DNA of 64,000 nt from Bog-532 sp963824545 (GCA_963824545.1 CAWGPP010000008.1:1-64000), one strand, 5' to 3'. Numbered from the stretch's first letter, positions 52,274 to 61,785 are shown. Made by a program: numbers and translations. The notes: generated by a model not told the origin, from the sequence alone.

Positions 52274-53249
52274 CGGCGGCGCCCTTCGGCGCGCGCGGCC
52301 GGCGCGGCGGCGTCCGCGGGCAAGCCGGGCTGCGGGCGGGCGGCCCGGCCCCGGCCGGGCAGCAGGGGGCGGGCCAGCGAGCGCACAGCGACCATTGCCT
52401 TCTCCCGTGAGGACAGTGACACCCGGCCGTGCAGCACGGCGGCGGGCTCGGCGGCGATACGGTCCAGCAATCCCCGGTAGATGCCGGCCATCGCGCCGGT
52501 GCAGGCGGCACTGCGCCCGTCGAGCATAGGCAGCAGCCGCAGGCCGGTCGCGTACCAGTCCCGCGCGCGGGACACCTCGAACTCGATGAGGCGGATGAGG
52601 CTGGCCTCTGACGCGGCGTCCGGTGCCGGCTCAGCGCCCGGGGCCGTCCCGGCGGCCGGCTTCAGCTCGCACCCGAACCGGTCCAGATCCTCGGCCGGCA
52701 GGTAGACCCGGCCGTTGCGGTAGTCCTCACGGATGTCCCGCAGGATGTTCGTGAGCTGCAGCGCGACGCCGAGCGAGTCGGCTAGCGGCTCAGCGGCGCG
52801 CATGTCAGGCGCCCCGAAGACGCCGAGGGACAGCCGCCCGATCGACCCGGCGACGCAGCGGCAGTAGGAGAGCAGGTCACCGAACGTGGCGTAGGCGGCG
52901 CCGTTGACGTCGGCGATGCAGCCGTCGATGAGCTCGCCGAACTCCTGCATCGGGATGGGGTAACGCTGCCCGGCGTCGGCGAGGGCGGCGAGCACGGGAT
53001 CGCTGGCCAGGGCGCCGGGCCGGCGCTGGCCAGGCCGAGCGCCTCCGACCGTGCCTCCTCCAGCGCCGCGAGCTTCGCCGCGGGCGGCATCGTCCCGTCG
53101 CCGATGTCATCAATGCGGCGGGCGAAGGCGTAGATGGCCGCCAGGGCGTGCCGCTTGCCGGCCGGCAGCAGCCGGATGCCGTAGGCGAAGTTGCGCGCCT
53201 GCGACCAGGTGATCTCCTCACAGGCCCGGTAGGCCTCAGCCGTGTCCAT
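52270..53249 (-). pseudogene. hpnD: Presqualene diphosphate synthase HpnD, apparent frameshift
   Basis: A squalene/phytoene synthase-family enzyme condensing two farnesyl-PP. The first piece begins MDTAEAYRACEEITWSQARN and has the Asp-rich RRIDDIGDG. At 53011-53022, a GGCGCCGGGCCGG run, the frame changes and the second piece continues LAALADAGQRYPIPM, the second Asp-rich LRDIREDYRNGRVYLP and a normal C-terminus. One base change restores about 326 residues. ATG at 53249 follows GGGAGGTGAGG. As with shc, no motif is lost, so error or recent mutation is likely. Confidence 0.88.
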
Positions 53250-53254
53250 GATCC

Positions 53255-54175
53255 TCACCTCCCTCGCAGATATGCGCGGATCGCTTTCCTGGCCGTTTCC
53301 CGCTTGTCCGGCCGCGGGGTAACCCGCAGCACGTCATTCCCGGACGCCGCGATCGCGGACAGGGCGGCCCGGCCTCCCGCCACGTAGCCGGCCACTGCCA
53401 GCCGGGCCGCGCCGCGCAGCGTGCCAATCAGCGGCGCCCCCTCCTCGAGCAGCGCGGACGCGCGGGCCGCCTCGTAGGCGACCAGCGCGCGGACCCGCGC
53501 TCCCGTTACCGGCGCCGCGAGATCCTCCTCCGTCACCCCGAACCGCTCCATGTCCTGCCGTGGCAGGTAGATCCGGCCCTTGCGGAGGTCCTCCGCCACA
53601 TCCTGCCAGTGCTCCACAAGTTGCAGAGCAGTGCAGATGCTATCCGAGAGCCGCTCGCGGCCGGCGGATGCCGCACCGAAGATGTGCAGCACGACCAGGC
53701 CGACCGGGTTGGCCGATAGCCGACAGTAACCCACCAGGTCCTCGAAGGTCTCGTACCGGGTCACGATCTGGTCCTGCCGGTTGGCCTGGATCAGGTCGAG
53801 CAGCGGCTGCGCCGGGACCGCGCACTCGGCCACGGTGACGGCCAGTTCCCGCAGCGCGGCGAGGGGTGGCGGCCCAGAGCCGTCATAGATGCGGGCGACG
53901 TCGGCCTCGAGGTCATCGAGCAGCCGCAGCCGCGCCTCGGGCGTTATCTCGTCGCCGATGTCGTCGGTCAGCCGGGCGAAGCCGTACAGCGCCATGAGGT
54001 GGCGCCGGTACCCGGCCGGCAGCACGCGCATCGCGACCGGAAAGTTCTCGGCCGACGCTTTGGCCGCGGAATCGAGCGCGATCTGCTCGGCGGTCCCTGG
54101 CTGGACGGGAGCAGCCGAGGCCGGCTCCGGGGCGCGTGCATGCTCAGTACCGCTCACGTTGCCAGCCATGGCCAT
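53255..54175 (-). CDS. hpnC: Hydroxysqualene synthase HpnC
   Basis: About 306 residues, squalene/phytoene synthase family. It converts presqualene-PP to hydroxysqualene. The first Asp-rich motif is FARLTDDIGDE, the second EHWQDVAEDLRKGRIYLP, and the substrate-pocket segment is ASAENFPVAMRVLPAGYRRH, the HpnC signature. First gene of the operon. ATG 54175 is chosen, but no clear ribosome site precedes it, so it may be leaderless or start two codons later. Confidence 0.93.
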   Translation of the reverse strand: MAMAGNVSGTEHARAPEPASAAPVQPGTAEQIALDSAAKASAENFPVAMRVLPAGYRRHLMALYGFARLTDDIGDEITPEARLRLLDDLEADVARIYDGSGPPPLAALRELAVTVAECAVPAQPLLDLIQANRQDQIVTRYETFEDLVGYCRLSANPVGLVVLHIFGAASAGRERLSDSICTALQLVEHWQDVAEDLRKGRIYLPRQDMERFGVTEEDLAAPVTGARVRALVAYEAARASALLEEGAPLIGTLRGAARLAVAGYVAGGRAALSAIAASGNDVLRVTPRPDKRETARKAIRAYLRGR

Positions 54176-54809
54176 AGTTTCAGGGGTGCCGAGTAATGAA
54201 TGCAAACAATGACGCACGCGTCACCTGACACACGTGTCGGGGATTGGGCTATGGCGGGCGACCCGGGGCAGGTTTCCGGCGGCCGCGCACAGCCCCGATT
54301 GCGCGTGTAGCCAGGCACGTTTCGCGGGCCGGATGAACGGGGCTTTCCCGCTGACCCCACCAGAGTTTGGTCCCGGCCGCAAGGGCACGCGCCCGGCCGC
54401 CGGTTAATAGTTTGCATATGCAAAGCTCGCGATGATATGGAGAACCTCCGGGTTGCTGCGCTGGACGCTATCCTGGGAAGGCCCTGAGCAGCGCCGTTTC
54501 GTCCGCGTCGACATCTGCGCGACATCATTCAGATACAAAGCCGATACAAATTCGATGCAGCAACGACGCACTCTATCGCCATCCGGCAATCATGACAGGA
54601 ACGCCTACCCGGCCGGGCAATAACGGGCGGCTCACATTATGCACGCACACCGTGACCGGTTACCTCGAGGCACTATCGGGCACCAGCCACACACTTCCGC
54701 GTGACCGCGATGGCAACAGAAAACTGCCGTATATTCCGCCGAAAGACGTCACTAAGCGCGATGAAGCCATGGCAATTCCCGTTTTGCGTCCCGGGCAGGG
54801 CCCGCGCGG
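54176..54809. other. Intergenic, promoter region of the hopanoid operon
   Basis: No gene. It holds the exact palindrome TTTGCATATGCAAA (54411-54424) and two GATACAAA repeats 11 bp apart (54532, 54543), both in AT-rich surroundings that differ from the rest. They are likely binding sites for regulators of hpnC or of a transcript reading right. Confidence 0.5.
54411..54424. promoter_or_regulatory. Perfect 14-bp palindrome
   Basis: TTTGCATATGCAAA, about 235 bp upstream of hpnC. The symmetry and AT content are typical of a homodimer operator. Confidence 0.5.
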
Positions 54810-55928
54810 TCAGGAGCGCCAGATGAGCACGAGGGCACAGTCGTCGTTGCTGCCCACGTCCCGCTGCAGCGCCGCCACCAGGTCGCCCGCGCCGGACCGG
54901 AACCCGTGGGTGACCAGCCGCTCCGCCTCACCCAGGAGCTTGTCGATGCCGGCGTCGATGTCGCGGCCGGGCGCCTCGACCAGGCCATCGGTATAGAGCA
55001 GCAGGGCATCCCCCCGGCGCAGCACGCCTTCCTCGGAGTTGGTCGGCACGGACTGCAGATCGGGGACCACGCCAAGGACGATGCCGCGGGCCTGGGTGAT
55101 CCGCCACCGCCCGCTCGCCGCGTCGTAGTGCACCGCCGGTGGGTGGCCGGCCGAGGACACCACGTACTCCCCCGAGGTCAGGTCGAGTGAGAGGTGCACG
55201 GCGGTCACGAAGCCCTCGTTCCACCGGCCGCGTCGCAGGTAGGCGTTGGCCGCGGCCAGGAAGTCGGTCCTCGGCACCGAGCCGAGCAGGCCGCCGAGCG
55301 CGCCGGACAGCAGCAGCGCCCGGGTGCCGGCGTCGATCCCCTTGCCCGACACGTCGACCAGCGCCACCTCGAGCGTCTTGCCGTCGGAGTAAGAGACGAC
55401 GAAGTCGCCGCCGAACGACGCGCCTCCGGCGGGACGCAGCACCACGTCCGAGCCCCAGCCCTCCCCCAGCGGGGGGAGCTTGCCCTGTTCCCGGATCCGG
55501 TCGCGCAGCTCGATCAGCATCTGGTCACCGCGCAGCCCCTGGAGCCCGAGCTTCGCCCGGGTCCGCGCGAGCACGTCGGCGAACGCCGCCGTCACCACGA
55601 TCGTGGCGACGATGCCGGGCCCGGCCCGGTGGTCGGCAATGTCGTACGCGACGACCCCGGCGGCGATCACGAACAGCACCCGCAGAGCCCGGACCCAGAG
55701 CAGCAGGCCGCCTGCCAGGATCGGCAGGATGATCACACCGGGCGAGAACCACCACTCCGACAGGTGCACGGCGGCCACGCCGATGGCCACGACCGCCACC
55801 GTGAGCACGAAGGCCATCCGCCGGTTACGCGTGATGAACTGCCTGCTCGCCGTGGCACGCAGCTGCTGCCCGCTGGCCCGGAGGCCGCGGACCACGCGCT
55901 GCGGGAAACGTGCCAGGCGGGAAACCAT
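54810..55928 (-). CDS. Membrane-anchored SpoIIE/PP2C-type phosphatase
   Basis: A 372-residue protein. Residues 38-120 hold three to four membrane helices (MAFVLTVAVVAIGVAAVHL, FSPGVIILPILAGGLLLWV, LFVIAAGVVAYDIA). The rest is the SpoIIE phosphatase domain: GGDFVVSYSDG, ALVDVSGKGIDAG, VVSSAGHPPAV, LLLYTDGLVEAPG and the metal-binding NDDCALVL end. Such enzymes dephosphorylate anti-anti-sigma factors. No partner is adjacent. Single gene. Confidence 0.92.
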   Translation of the reverse strand: MVSRLARFPQRVVRGLRASGQQLRATASRQFITRNRRMAFVLTVAVVAIGVAAVHLSEWWFSPGVIILPILAGGLLLWVRALRVLFVIAAGVVAYDIADHRAGPGIVATIVVTAAFADVLARTRAKLGLQGLRGDQMLIELRDRIREQGKLPPLGEGWGSDVVLRPAGGASFGGDFVVSYSDGKTLEVALVDVSGKGIDAGTRALLLSGALGGLLGSVPRTDFLAAANAYLRRGRWNEGFVTAVHLSLDLTSGEYVVSSAGHPPAVHYDAASGRWRITQARGIVLGVVPDLQSVPTNSEEGVLRRGDALLLYTDGLVEAPGRDIDAGIDKLLGEAERLVTHGFRSGAGDLVAALQRDVGSNDDCALVLIWRS

Positions 55929-56028
55929 AATGGCGGCACTGTATCCGCAATCAACGCTTGATCACTGGCCGGCACGCCTCCGGTCCGGGCCCGCACGGGC
56001 GGCGGCCGGCCGGAGCCGCCAGCCGGAG

Positions 56029-56119
56029 CGGGCGACCGCGAGCGGGCCGGAGCGGGCGGCCGGAGCGGGGCGGAGCGGGCCGGAGCGGGCCGGAGCGGGC
56101 CGGAGCGGGCGGCCGGAGC
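56029..56119. repeat. 10-bp minisatellite
   Basis: The unit CGGAGCGGGC is repeated four times without change at 56071-56110, with altered copies before and after. It lies 62 bp upstream of the acetyltransferase gene. Confidence 0.85.
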
Positions 56120-56180
56120 AGGCGGCGCCGGCCGGGAAAAGAGCTGGCCTTACGGCGCGGTCAGGTGTAGCAAGGCAATC

Positions 56181-57425
56181 ATGACGGAGCGCTATCCGAT
56201 CCGGCCGATCTCCCCCGACGAGTTCGACGCTTTCCACCTCGTGGAGGAGCACGCCTTCCACGGCGGGCCGCTGCCGGCCGGGAAGCGGCCCCAGGTCCTG
56301 TCGCGGTTCGAGTTCGACCGGAGCCTGGCCGCGTTCGACGGCAGCACCCCGGTCGGCATCGCCGGCGCGTTCAGCTTCCGCATGCGCCTGCCCGGGGCGC
56401 TGGCCCCGGTGTCGGGGGTGAGCTGGGTCGGCGTGCTCCCGTCCTACCGCCGCCGGGGCATCCTGACGCGGATCATGCACCGGCAGCTGGCCGACATCAG
56501 GGACCGGGGCGAGGCACTGGCCGCGCTGTGGGCGTCCGAGGCGGGGATCTATGGCCGGTACGGCTACGGCCGCGCGTCCTGGCACGACACGTTCACCATC
56601 CGGCGCGGCGAGGGAACGCTGGCCGCGGACCTGCCCGCCGACGCCGAGCCGCGGCTGCGGATCGCCGAGCCCGGCCAGGTCCGCGCCGAGGTGGCCAAGG
56701 CGTACGACACGGTGCTGGAGACCCGCCCGGGTTTCTTCGCGCGCAACGAGGCGTGGTGGAACCGGGTGCTCCACGACCCCGAAGACAGGCGGAAGGACGC
56801 ATCCCCGCTGCGGTGCCTGCTGGCCGAGGACGACGCCGGGCCGCGCGGTTACGCGCTGTACGCAGGCGTCGGCCGCTGGGACGAGGACCTGTTCCTGCCG
56901 GACGGCCAGCTGGACGTCCGCGAACTGGTGGCCGCTGACCCGGCCGCCAGCGTGGCACTGTGGGCCGACCTGCTGAGCCGGGACCTGGTCACCACCGTCC
57001 GCGCCGCGATCCGTCCAGTGGACGACCCGCTGCTGTTCCAGCTGGCCGATCCGCGGCGGCTGCGGCCGGTGATCACCGACGGCCTGTGGATCCGCATCAC
57101 CGACCTGCCCACGGCGCTGTCGCTGCGCCGGTACGCGTGCCCGGTGGACGTGGTCCTCGACGTACACGACAGCATCCTGGAAGAAAACGCCGGCCAGTGG
57201 CGGTTCCGGGTCGGCGAGTCCGGTTCGGCGGTGTGCGAGCCCGTGGACGCGGACCCGGACCTCAGCCTGGGCATCACCGAGCTGGGGGCCGCCTACCTCG
57301 GCGGGACGCGCCTCGGCGCGCTGGCCGCCGCGGGCCGGGTCACTCAGCACCGCACCGGCGCGCTCGCCCACCTGTCCGCGGCCATGTCCTGGGACCCGGC
57401 CCCCTGGTGCCCCGTCATCTTCTGA
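56181..57425 (+). CDS. Eis-like GNAT acetyltransferase
   Basis: A 414-residue protein of the Eis (enhanced intracellular survival) family. The N-terminal GNAT domain has VSWVGVLPSYRRRGILTRIM for acetyl-CoA binding; a second GNAT-like region and an SCP2-like C-terminal domain follow. The final residue is a bulky Phe whose carboxylate, in Eis, acts in catalysis. Mycobacterial Eis acetylates aminoglycosides and protein lysines; the substrate here is not known. Starts ATG 56181 soon after a minisatellite; ribosome site weak. Confidence 0.88.
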   Translation: MTERYPIRPISPDEFDAFHLVEEHAFHGGPLPAGKRPQVLSRFEFDRSLAAFDGSTPVGIAGAFSFRMRLPGALAPVSGVSWVGVLPSYRRRGILTRIMHRQLADIRDRGEALAALWASEAGIYGRYGYGRASWHDTFTIRRGEGTLAADLPADAEPRLRIAEPGQVRAEVAKAYDTVLETRPGFFARNEAWWNRVLHDPEDRRKDASPLRCLLAEDDAGPRGYALYAGVGRWDEDLFLPDGQLDVRELVAADPAASVALWADLLSRDLVTTVRAAIRPVDDPLLFQLADPRRLRPVITDGLWIRITDLPTALSLRRYACPVDVVLDVHDSILEENAGQWRFRVGESGSAVCEPVDADPDLSLGITELGAAYLGGTRLGALAAAGRVTQHRTGALAHLSAAMSWDPAPWCPVIF

Positions 57426-57831
57426 CCCCGCCTTCCAGGATCCTCCCGCCGGGACGCCATGGGACACTGAACGCATGCCAGGCATGAAGGTCACACTCAG
57501 CGCGGCGATGCGAGCGAGGGATGTCTCGCGGCCGCGCGCGGAGGACGAGGAGGCCGCCGAACGGGCCAGCGCGGCGCGGCCGGGTGACCCGGCGGCCCGC
57601 TCCCGAGGTCAGCGGGGCTCCGCGCCCGGCGGCGCGGAACGGGTGGCGGCTACGGCAGACTCCCGGTCACGCGAGCCCCGGGAGGCTCGGCAGGACAGTT
57701 CCCGGTCACGCGAGCCGCGTGAATCACCCGGGGACACCGGAGACACCGGGAACCGGTCCGCGCTCCCGAAGAGCGGCGGAGGCCGCCCCCGGCGCAGGCG
57801 CGGGCGGTTAACCGGCGGACGGCAGGGACCG
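57426..57831. other. Possible small reading frame, not settled
   Basis: The plus frame from ATG 57475 begins MPGMKVTLSAAMRARDVSRP and looks gene-like for 30 codons. It then becomes low-complexity with a repeated SRSREPRE segment and has no stop before it runs antisense through rpiB. The start may be real with a frameshift behind it, or chance. The DNA repeats TCCCGGTCACGCGAGCC twice (57661, 57701). Confidence 0.3.
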
Positions 57832-58308
57832 TTACCCGGCGGACGGCAGGGGCGGCAGCTGGCCGGTCTTCTCGTAGTCGGTGATCTGGGCCAGCCGTCG
57901 CGCGTGCCGGGGCGCACCGGAGAACGGGGTCTCCACGAAGACCTTGGTGAAGGCGATCGCGCCGTCGACGCTGTACATCCGGGCGCCGAGGCTCAGCACG
58001 TTGGCATCGTTGTGCTGCCGCCCGAGCTGCGCCGTCTCCACCGTCCAGGCCACCGCAGCGCGGACGCCGGGGATCTTGTTGGCCGCGATCGCCTCGCCGT
58101 TCCCGGAGCCGCCGATGATGATGCCCAGGCTGCCCGGGTCGGCGACCGCGCTGGCCGCCGCCTTCATCACGTACGGCGGATAGTCGTCATCCTCGACGTA
58201 GGTGGGCGGCCCGCAGTCCACCGGCTCGTGCCCGGCCCCGGAGAGCCAGGCCACCAGGTGGCCCTTGAGTTCGAATCCCGCGTGGTCAGATCCCAGGTAT
58301 ACGCGCAC
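57832..58308 (-). CDS. rpiB: Ribose-5-phosphate isomerase B
   Basis: A 158-residue RpiB that interconverts ribose-5-P and ribulose-5-P. It begins MRVYLGSDHAGFELKGHL. The anion loop is IIIGGSGNGEAIAANKIPGV, which has Ser where many bacterial enzymes have the catalytic Cys, as in M. tuberculosis RpiB, where a Glu acts instead. The RARMYSVDGA-like GARMYSVDGA segment follows. No transporter nearby; it may work with ribokinase and the ara route. Confidence 0.94.
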   Translation of the reverse strand: MRVYLGSDHAGFELKGHLVAWLSGAGHEPVDCGPPTYVEDDDYPPYVMKAAASAVADPGSLGIIIGGSGNGEAIAANKIPGVRAAVAWTVETAQLGRQHNDANVLSLGARMYSVDGAIAFTKVFVETPFSGAPRHARRLAQITDYEKTGQLPPLPSAG

Positions 58309-58387
58309 GGGGCCAGTCTTTCAGAGGCACGCCCGCCGCGAGGACGGCCCCCCGTGGACTCACTCCCGCGCGCCGTTTTCCATGGTC

Positions 58388-58425
58388 GGCGCTGGTTTTC
58401 CGTACATACTGCGGAAGCCAGCGCC
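58388..58425. repeat. Hairpin repeat R3 (GTATGT family)
   Basis: GGCGCTGG and CCAGCGCC are exact outer arms, TTTTCCG and CGGAAG the inner ones, around TACATACTG. On the minus strand the core GCAGTATGT equals that of R1. It lies between the nitroreductase-like gene and rpiB. Confidence 0.75.
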
Positions 58426-58445
58426 GATCTGGTTCCTGCTGGCGG

Positions 58446-59063
58446 TCAGTCGAAGATGGGGTCGCGGGTGCGGGAGCGCTTGAGCTCGAAGAAGCCATCG
58501 GTGCCGGCGATCAGCTGCACGCCGTCCCACAGGCGGGCCGCGGCCTCACCGCGCGGGATCGGTGAGACGACCGGGCCGAACACCGCCATGCCGTTCACCG
58601 AGATCACCGGGGTGCCGACCTCGTAGCCCACCCGGTCCATGCCGTCGTGGTGGCTGGCCCGCAGCGCCTCGTCGTACTCGGTCGAGTCCGCCGCGTCGGC
58701 AAGGCTGGTGGGCAGGCCCGCCTCGGCCAGCGCCGCCTCGTACGTCGCGCGCTCGCGCGGGGCCTTCTCCTGGTGGAAACGGGCGCCCAGCGCGGTGTAG
58801 AGCCGGCCCAGCACCTCGGGCCCGAACTGCTGCTCGGCGGCGATACAGATCCGGACCGGGCCCCACCCGGTAGCCAGCAGTTCCTTGTACCGCTCGGGGA
58901 GGTCCTCCTTGTCCGCGTTCAGACCGGACAGGCTCATCACGTGCCAGCGGGTCGTGACCGGGCGGACCTTCTCTACCTCGTGCATCCACCGGGACGCAAT
59001 CCACGCCCACGGGCAGATAGGGTCAAACCAGAAATCGACAACCGTGGTTTCCTGCTCACTCAT
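58446..59063 (-). CDS. DsbA-family oxidoreductase (Rv2466c-like)
   Basis: A 205-residue thioredoxin-fold protein close to the mycothiol-dependent nitroreductase Rv2466c, which reduces disulfides or nitro compounds with mycothiol. The active site is DFWFDPICPWAW, with C17 and Ala at the position of the second Cys of CPWC, so it would be a monothiol enzyme. The cis-Pro segment is VGTPVISVNG. Starts ATG 59063. It lies close to, but divergent from, aminopeptidase N. Confidence 0.9.
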   Translation of the reverse strand: MSEQETTVVDFWFDPICPWAWIASRWMHEVEKVRPVTTRWHVMSLSGLNADKEDLPERYKELLATGWGPVRICIAAEQQFGPEVLGRLYTALGARFHQEKAPRERATYEAALAEAGLPTSLADAADSTEYDEALRASHHDGMDRVGYEVGTPVISVNGMAVFGPVVSPIPRGEAAARLWDGVQLIAGTDGFFELKRSRTRDPIFD

Positions 59064-59256
59064 GCGCGCCTCTCGTTAAGCGTTTTGCGTTGCCCGTCCG
59101 GCCCGCGATCCGGGTCCGGCGGAAGCGTTGTCCGGCCGGCGTACGCCTGCGACAACCCGGTGTCTGCGCGGCTCATTCCGAGCCGTGGGAGGATGCCAGG
59201 ACGATGCTCCGGGGGGAGCAGGCGAACCACAGAGGCAGGAAAAAGGGGATCCGCAG

Positions 59257-61785
59257 GTGACAGCCAACCTCACCCACGATGAAGCCCGCGCGCGGGCTGA
59301 CCTCGTCACCGTCTCGTCCTACCAGGTCGAGCTCGATCTGACCGGCGGCGAGGCGACATTCCCGTCGGTCACCGTGGCGAAGTTCCGCTGCTCCCGGCCT
59401 GGAGCAGGAACGTTCATCAACCTGACCGCACCGGAGGTCCGTGAGATCACCCTCAACGGGGCGCCGGTCAGCCTGGACGCCTTCGACGGCGACCGGATCA
59501 CGCTGGCCGGGCTGGCCGCCGAGAACGAGCTCCGGGTGGTCGCGGACTGCGCCTACTCGCGCAGCGGTGAGGGCCTGCACCGGTTCACCGACCCGGCCGA
59601 CGGCGCCGTGTACATGTACTCCGATCTGGAGACCTTCGACGCCCACCGGATCTACGCCTGCTTCGACCAGCCCGACCTGAAGGCGGCCTACGAGCTGACC
59701 GTCACCGCACCGGACGACTGGCAGGTCATCTCGAACATGGCGCCGGAGGAACGCGGACCCGCGGGTGAGAAGGCCGCACGCTGGCACTTCCCGCCGACTC
59801 CGGTCATGGCGACGTACATCACGGCGGTCGCGGCCGGGCCTTACCACGTTGTCAGGGACTCCTACGACGGCATCCCGCTCGGCATCTACTGCCGGCAGTC
59901 GCTGGCCGAGTACCTGGACCCGGACGAGATCTTCGAGGTCACCCGGCAGGGCTTCGGCTTCTACCACGCGGCCTTCGGCGTGCGGTATCCGTTCGGCAAG
60001 TACGACCAGCTCTTCGTGCCCGAGTTCAAGGAAGGCGCGATGGAGAACGCGGGCTGCGTGACCTTCCTGGAGAGCTATATCTTCCGGTCCCGGGTCACCG
60101 ACTTCGCGCGTGAGGCCCGCGCCGAGACCATCCTGCACGAGATGGCGCACATGTGGTTCGGCGACCTGGTCACGATGCGCTGGTGGGACGACCTGTGGCT
60201 GAACGAGTCGTTCGCCACCTGGGCCGGCACGCTGGCCGAGGCCGAGGCGACCCGCTGGACGTCGGCCTGGACCACGTTCGCCCAGCTCTACAAGGCCTGG
60301 GCGTACCGGCAGGACCAGCTGCCCTCCACCCACCCCATCGCGGCAGACATCCCGGACATCCACGCGGTGGAGGTGAACTTCGACGGCATCACCTACGCCA
60401 AGGGCGCTTCCGTCCTGAAGCAGCTCGTGGCGTACGTGGGACGGGACAACTTCCTGGCCGCGGTGCGCCGCTACTTCGCCGCGCACGCGTGGGGCAACGC
60501 GACGCTGGCGGACCTGCTCGCGGCGCTGGAGGAGACCTCCGGCCGGGAGCTGGGCGGCTGGTCCAGGCAGTGGCTGGAGACCGCCGGGGTGAACACGCTG
60601 CGGCCCGAGTACGAGACCGACGCCGACGGCCGGTTCACCTCCTTCGCCGTCCGTCAGGAAGCCGTCCCCGAGTATCCGGTGCTGCGCTCGCACCGGATCG
60701 CGATCGGGCTGTACGACCGGGGCGACGACGGCCTGGTGCGGCGGCTCCGGGTGGAGACCGACGTGGCCGGCGAACTGACCGGAATTCCCGAGCTGATCGG
60801 TGAGCACCGGCCCGACCTGGTGCTCGTCAACGACGACGACCTTACCTACGCCAAGATCCGGCTGGACGGCCACTCCCTCGGGACGCTGATCCAGGCCATC
60901 CGTGACTTCCGTGACCCGCTGCCCGCGGCGCTGGCCTGGTCCGCCGCGTGGGACATGTGCCGTGACGCGGAGATGGCGGCCCGGGACTACGTGCGCCTCG
61001 TGCTGCTCGGCGTCGATTCTGTAGCCGACATCAGCGTGGCGCAGACCCTGCTCCGCCAGACGTCCCAGGCCATCCGGCGGTTCGCCGAGCCGTCCTGGGA
61101 AGCCACCGGGCTCGCGCTGATGGCCGACCGGCTGCACGAACTGCTGATCGCCGCGGCGCCCGGCAGTGACGCTCAGCTGGCCTATACCCAGGCGCTGGCC
61201 GGGGCCGCGCTTTCCGGCCGGCACCTCACGCTGCTGGCTGGCCTGCTGGACGGCACGGTGATCTTCGAGGGGCTCACGGTCGACACCGACCTGCGCTGGA
61301 CGCTGCTGCACCGGCTGGTCAGCCGGGGCCGCGCCGGGTGCCCGGAGATCGACGCGGAACTCGCGCGGGACGCCACCGACGCCGGTGAACGGCACGCCGC
61401 CTCCTGCCGGGCCGCCATCCCCGATCCCGAGGCCAAGCGCGCGGTGTGGGAAGAGATCATCAGCGGGAAGCTGCCGAACGCGACGTTCCGGGCGACGCTG
61501 AACGGGTTCGCCGACCCGGACCAGCGCTCGCTGACCGAGCCGTTCCGTGACGCGTACTTCGGCGTGCTGGCGGACATCTGGCGGGAGTGGAGCTCGGACA
61601 TGGCGCAGCGGTTCGTTGCCATCGGGTACACGATCTGCCCGGTCTCCCAGGAGACGATCACGATCACGGACGACTACATCGCGCGGACCCAGCCGCCCGC
61701 CGCGCTGCGCCGCCTGCTCGTCGAGGGCCGCGACGACGTGGCCCGCGCCCTGCGCTGCCGCGACCGTGACGCCCTGGCCGACTGA
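59257..61785 (+). CDS. pepN: Aminopeptidase N (M1 family)
   Basis: An 842-residue zinc aminopeptidase. Exopeptidase motif GAMENAG (near residue 262) and zinc site HEMAHMWFGDL with Glu in NESFATW (near residues 294-317) are intact. The C-terminal ERAP1-like helical domain is present. It trims N-terminal residues from peptides in the cytosol. GTG at 59257 is used because the sequence before it lacks family similarity; AAGGGGATC precedes it by about 10 bases. Confidence 0.95.
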   Translation: MTANLTHDEARARADLVTVSSYQVELDLTGGEATFPSVTVAKFRCSRPGAGTFINLTAPEVREITLNGAPVSLDAFDGDRITLAGLAAENELRVVADCAYSRSGEGLHRFTDPADGAVYMYSDLETFDAHRIYACFDQPDLKAAYELTVTAPDDWQVISNMAPEERGPAGEKAARWHFPPTPVMATYITAVAAGPYHVVRDSYDGIPLGIYCRQSLAEYLDPDEIFEVTRQGFGFYHAAFGVRYPFGKYDQLFVPEFKEGAMENAGCVTFLESYIFRSRVTDFAREARAETILHEMAHMWFGDLVTMRWWDDLWLNESFATWAGTLAEAEATRWTSAWTTFAQLYKAWAYRQDQLPSTHPIAADIPDIHAVEVNFDGITYAKGASVLKQLVAYVGRDNFLAAVRRYFAAHAWGNATLADLLAALEETSGRELGGWSRQWLETAGVNTLRPEYETDADGRFTSFAVRQEAVPEYPVLRSHRIAIGLYDRGDDGLVRRLRVETDVAGELTGIPELIGEHRPDLVLVNDDDLTYAKIRLDGHSLGTLIQAIRDFRDPLPAALAWSAAWDMCRDAEMAARDYVRLVLLGVDSVADISVAQTLLRQTSQAIRRFAEPSWEATGLALMADRLHELLIAAAPGSDAQLAYTQALAGAALSGRHLTLLAGLLDGTVIFEGLTVDTDLRWTLLHRLVSRGRAGCPEIDAELARDATDAGERHAASCRAAIPDPEAKRAVWEEIISGKLPNATFRATLNGFADPDQRSLTEPFRDAYFGVLADIWREWSSDMAQRFVAIGYTICPVSQETITITDDYIARTQPPAALRRLLVEGRDDVARALRCRDRDALAD

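Noticed and set aside
45026..54175. Carotenoid cluster instead of hopanoid cluster
   Set aside because: Two squalene/phytoene-synthase-family genes and an amine-oxidase-like gene could suggest carotenoids, but shc, hpnH and hpnG fix the hopanoid assignment.
56000..56130. Minisatellite as part of the Eis-like coding region
   Set aside because: An upstream extension would put a low-complexity Arg/Gly tail before a normal Eis N-terminus; ATG at 56181 matches the family start.
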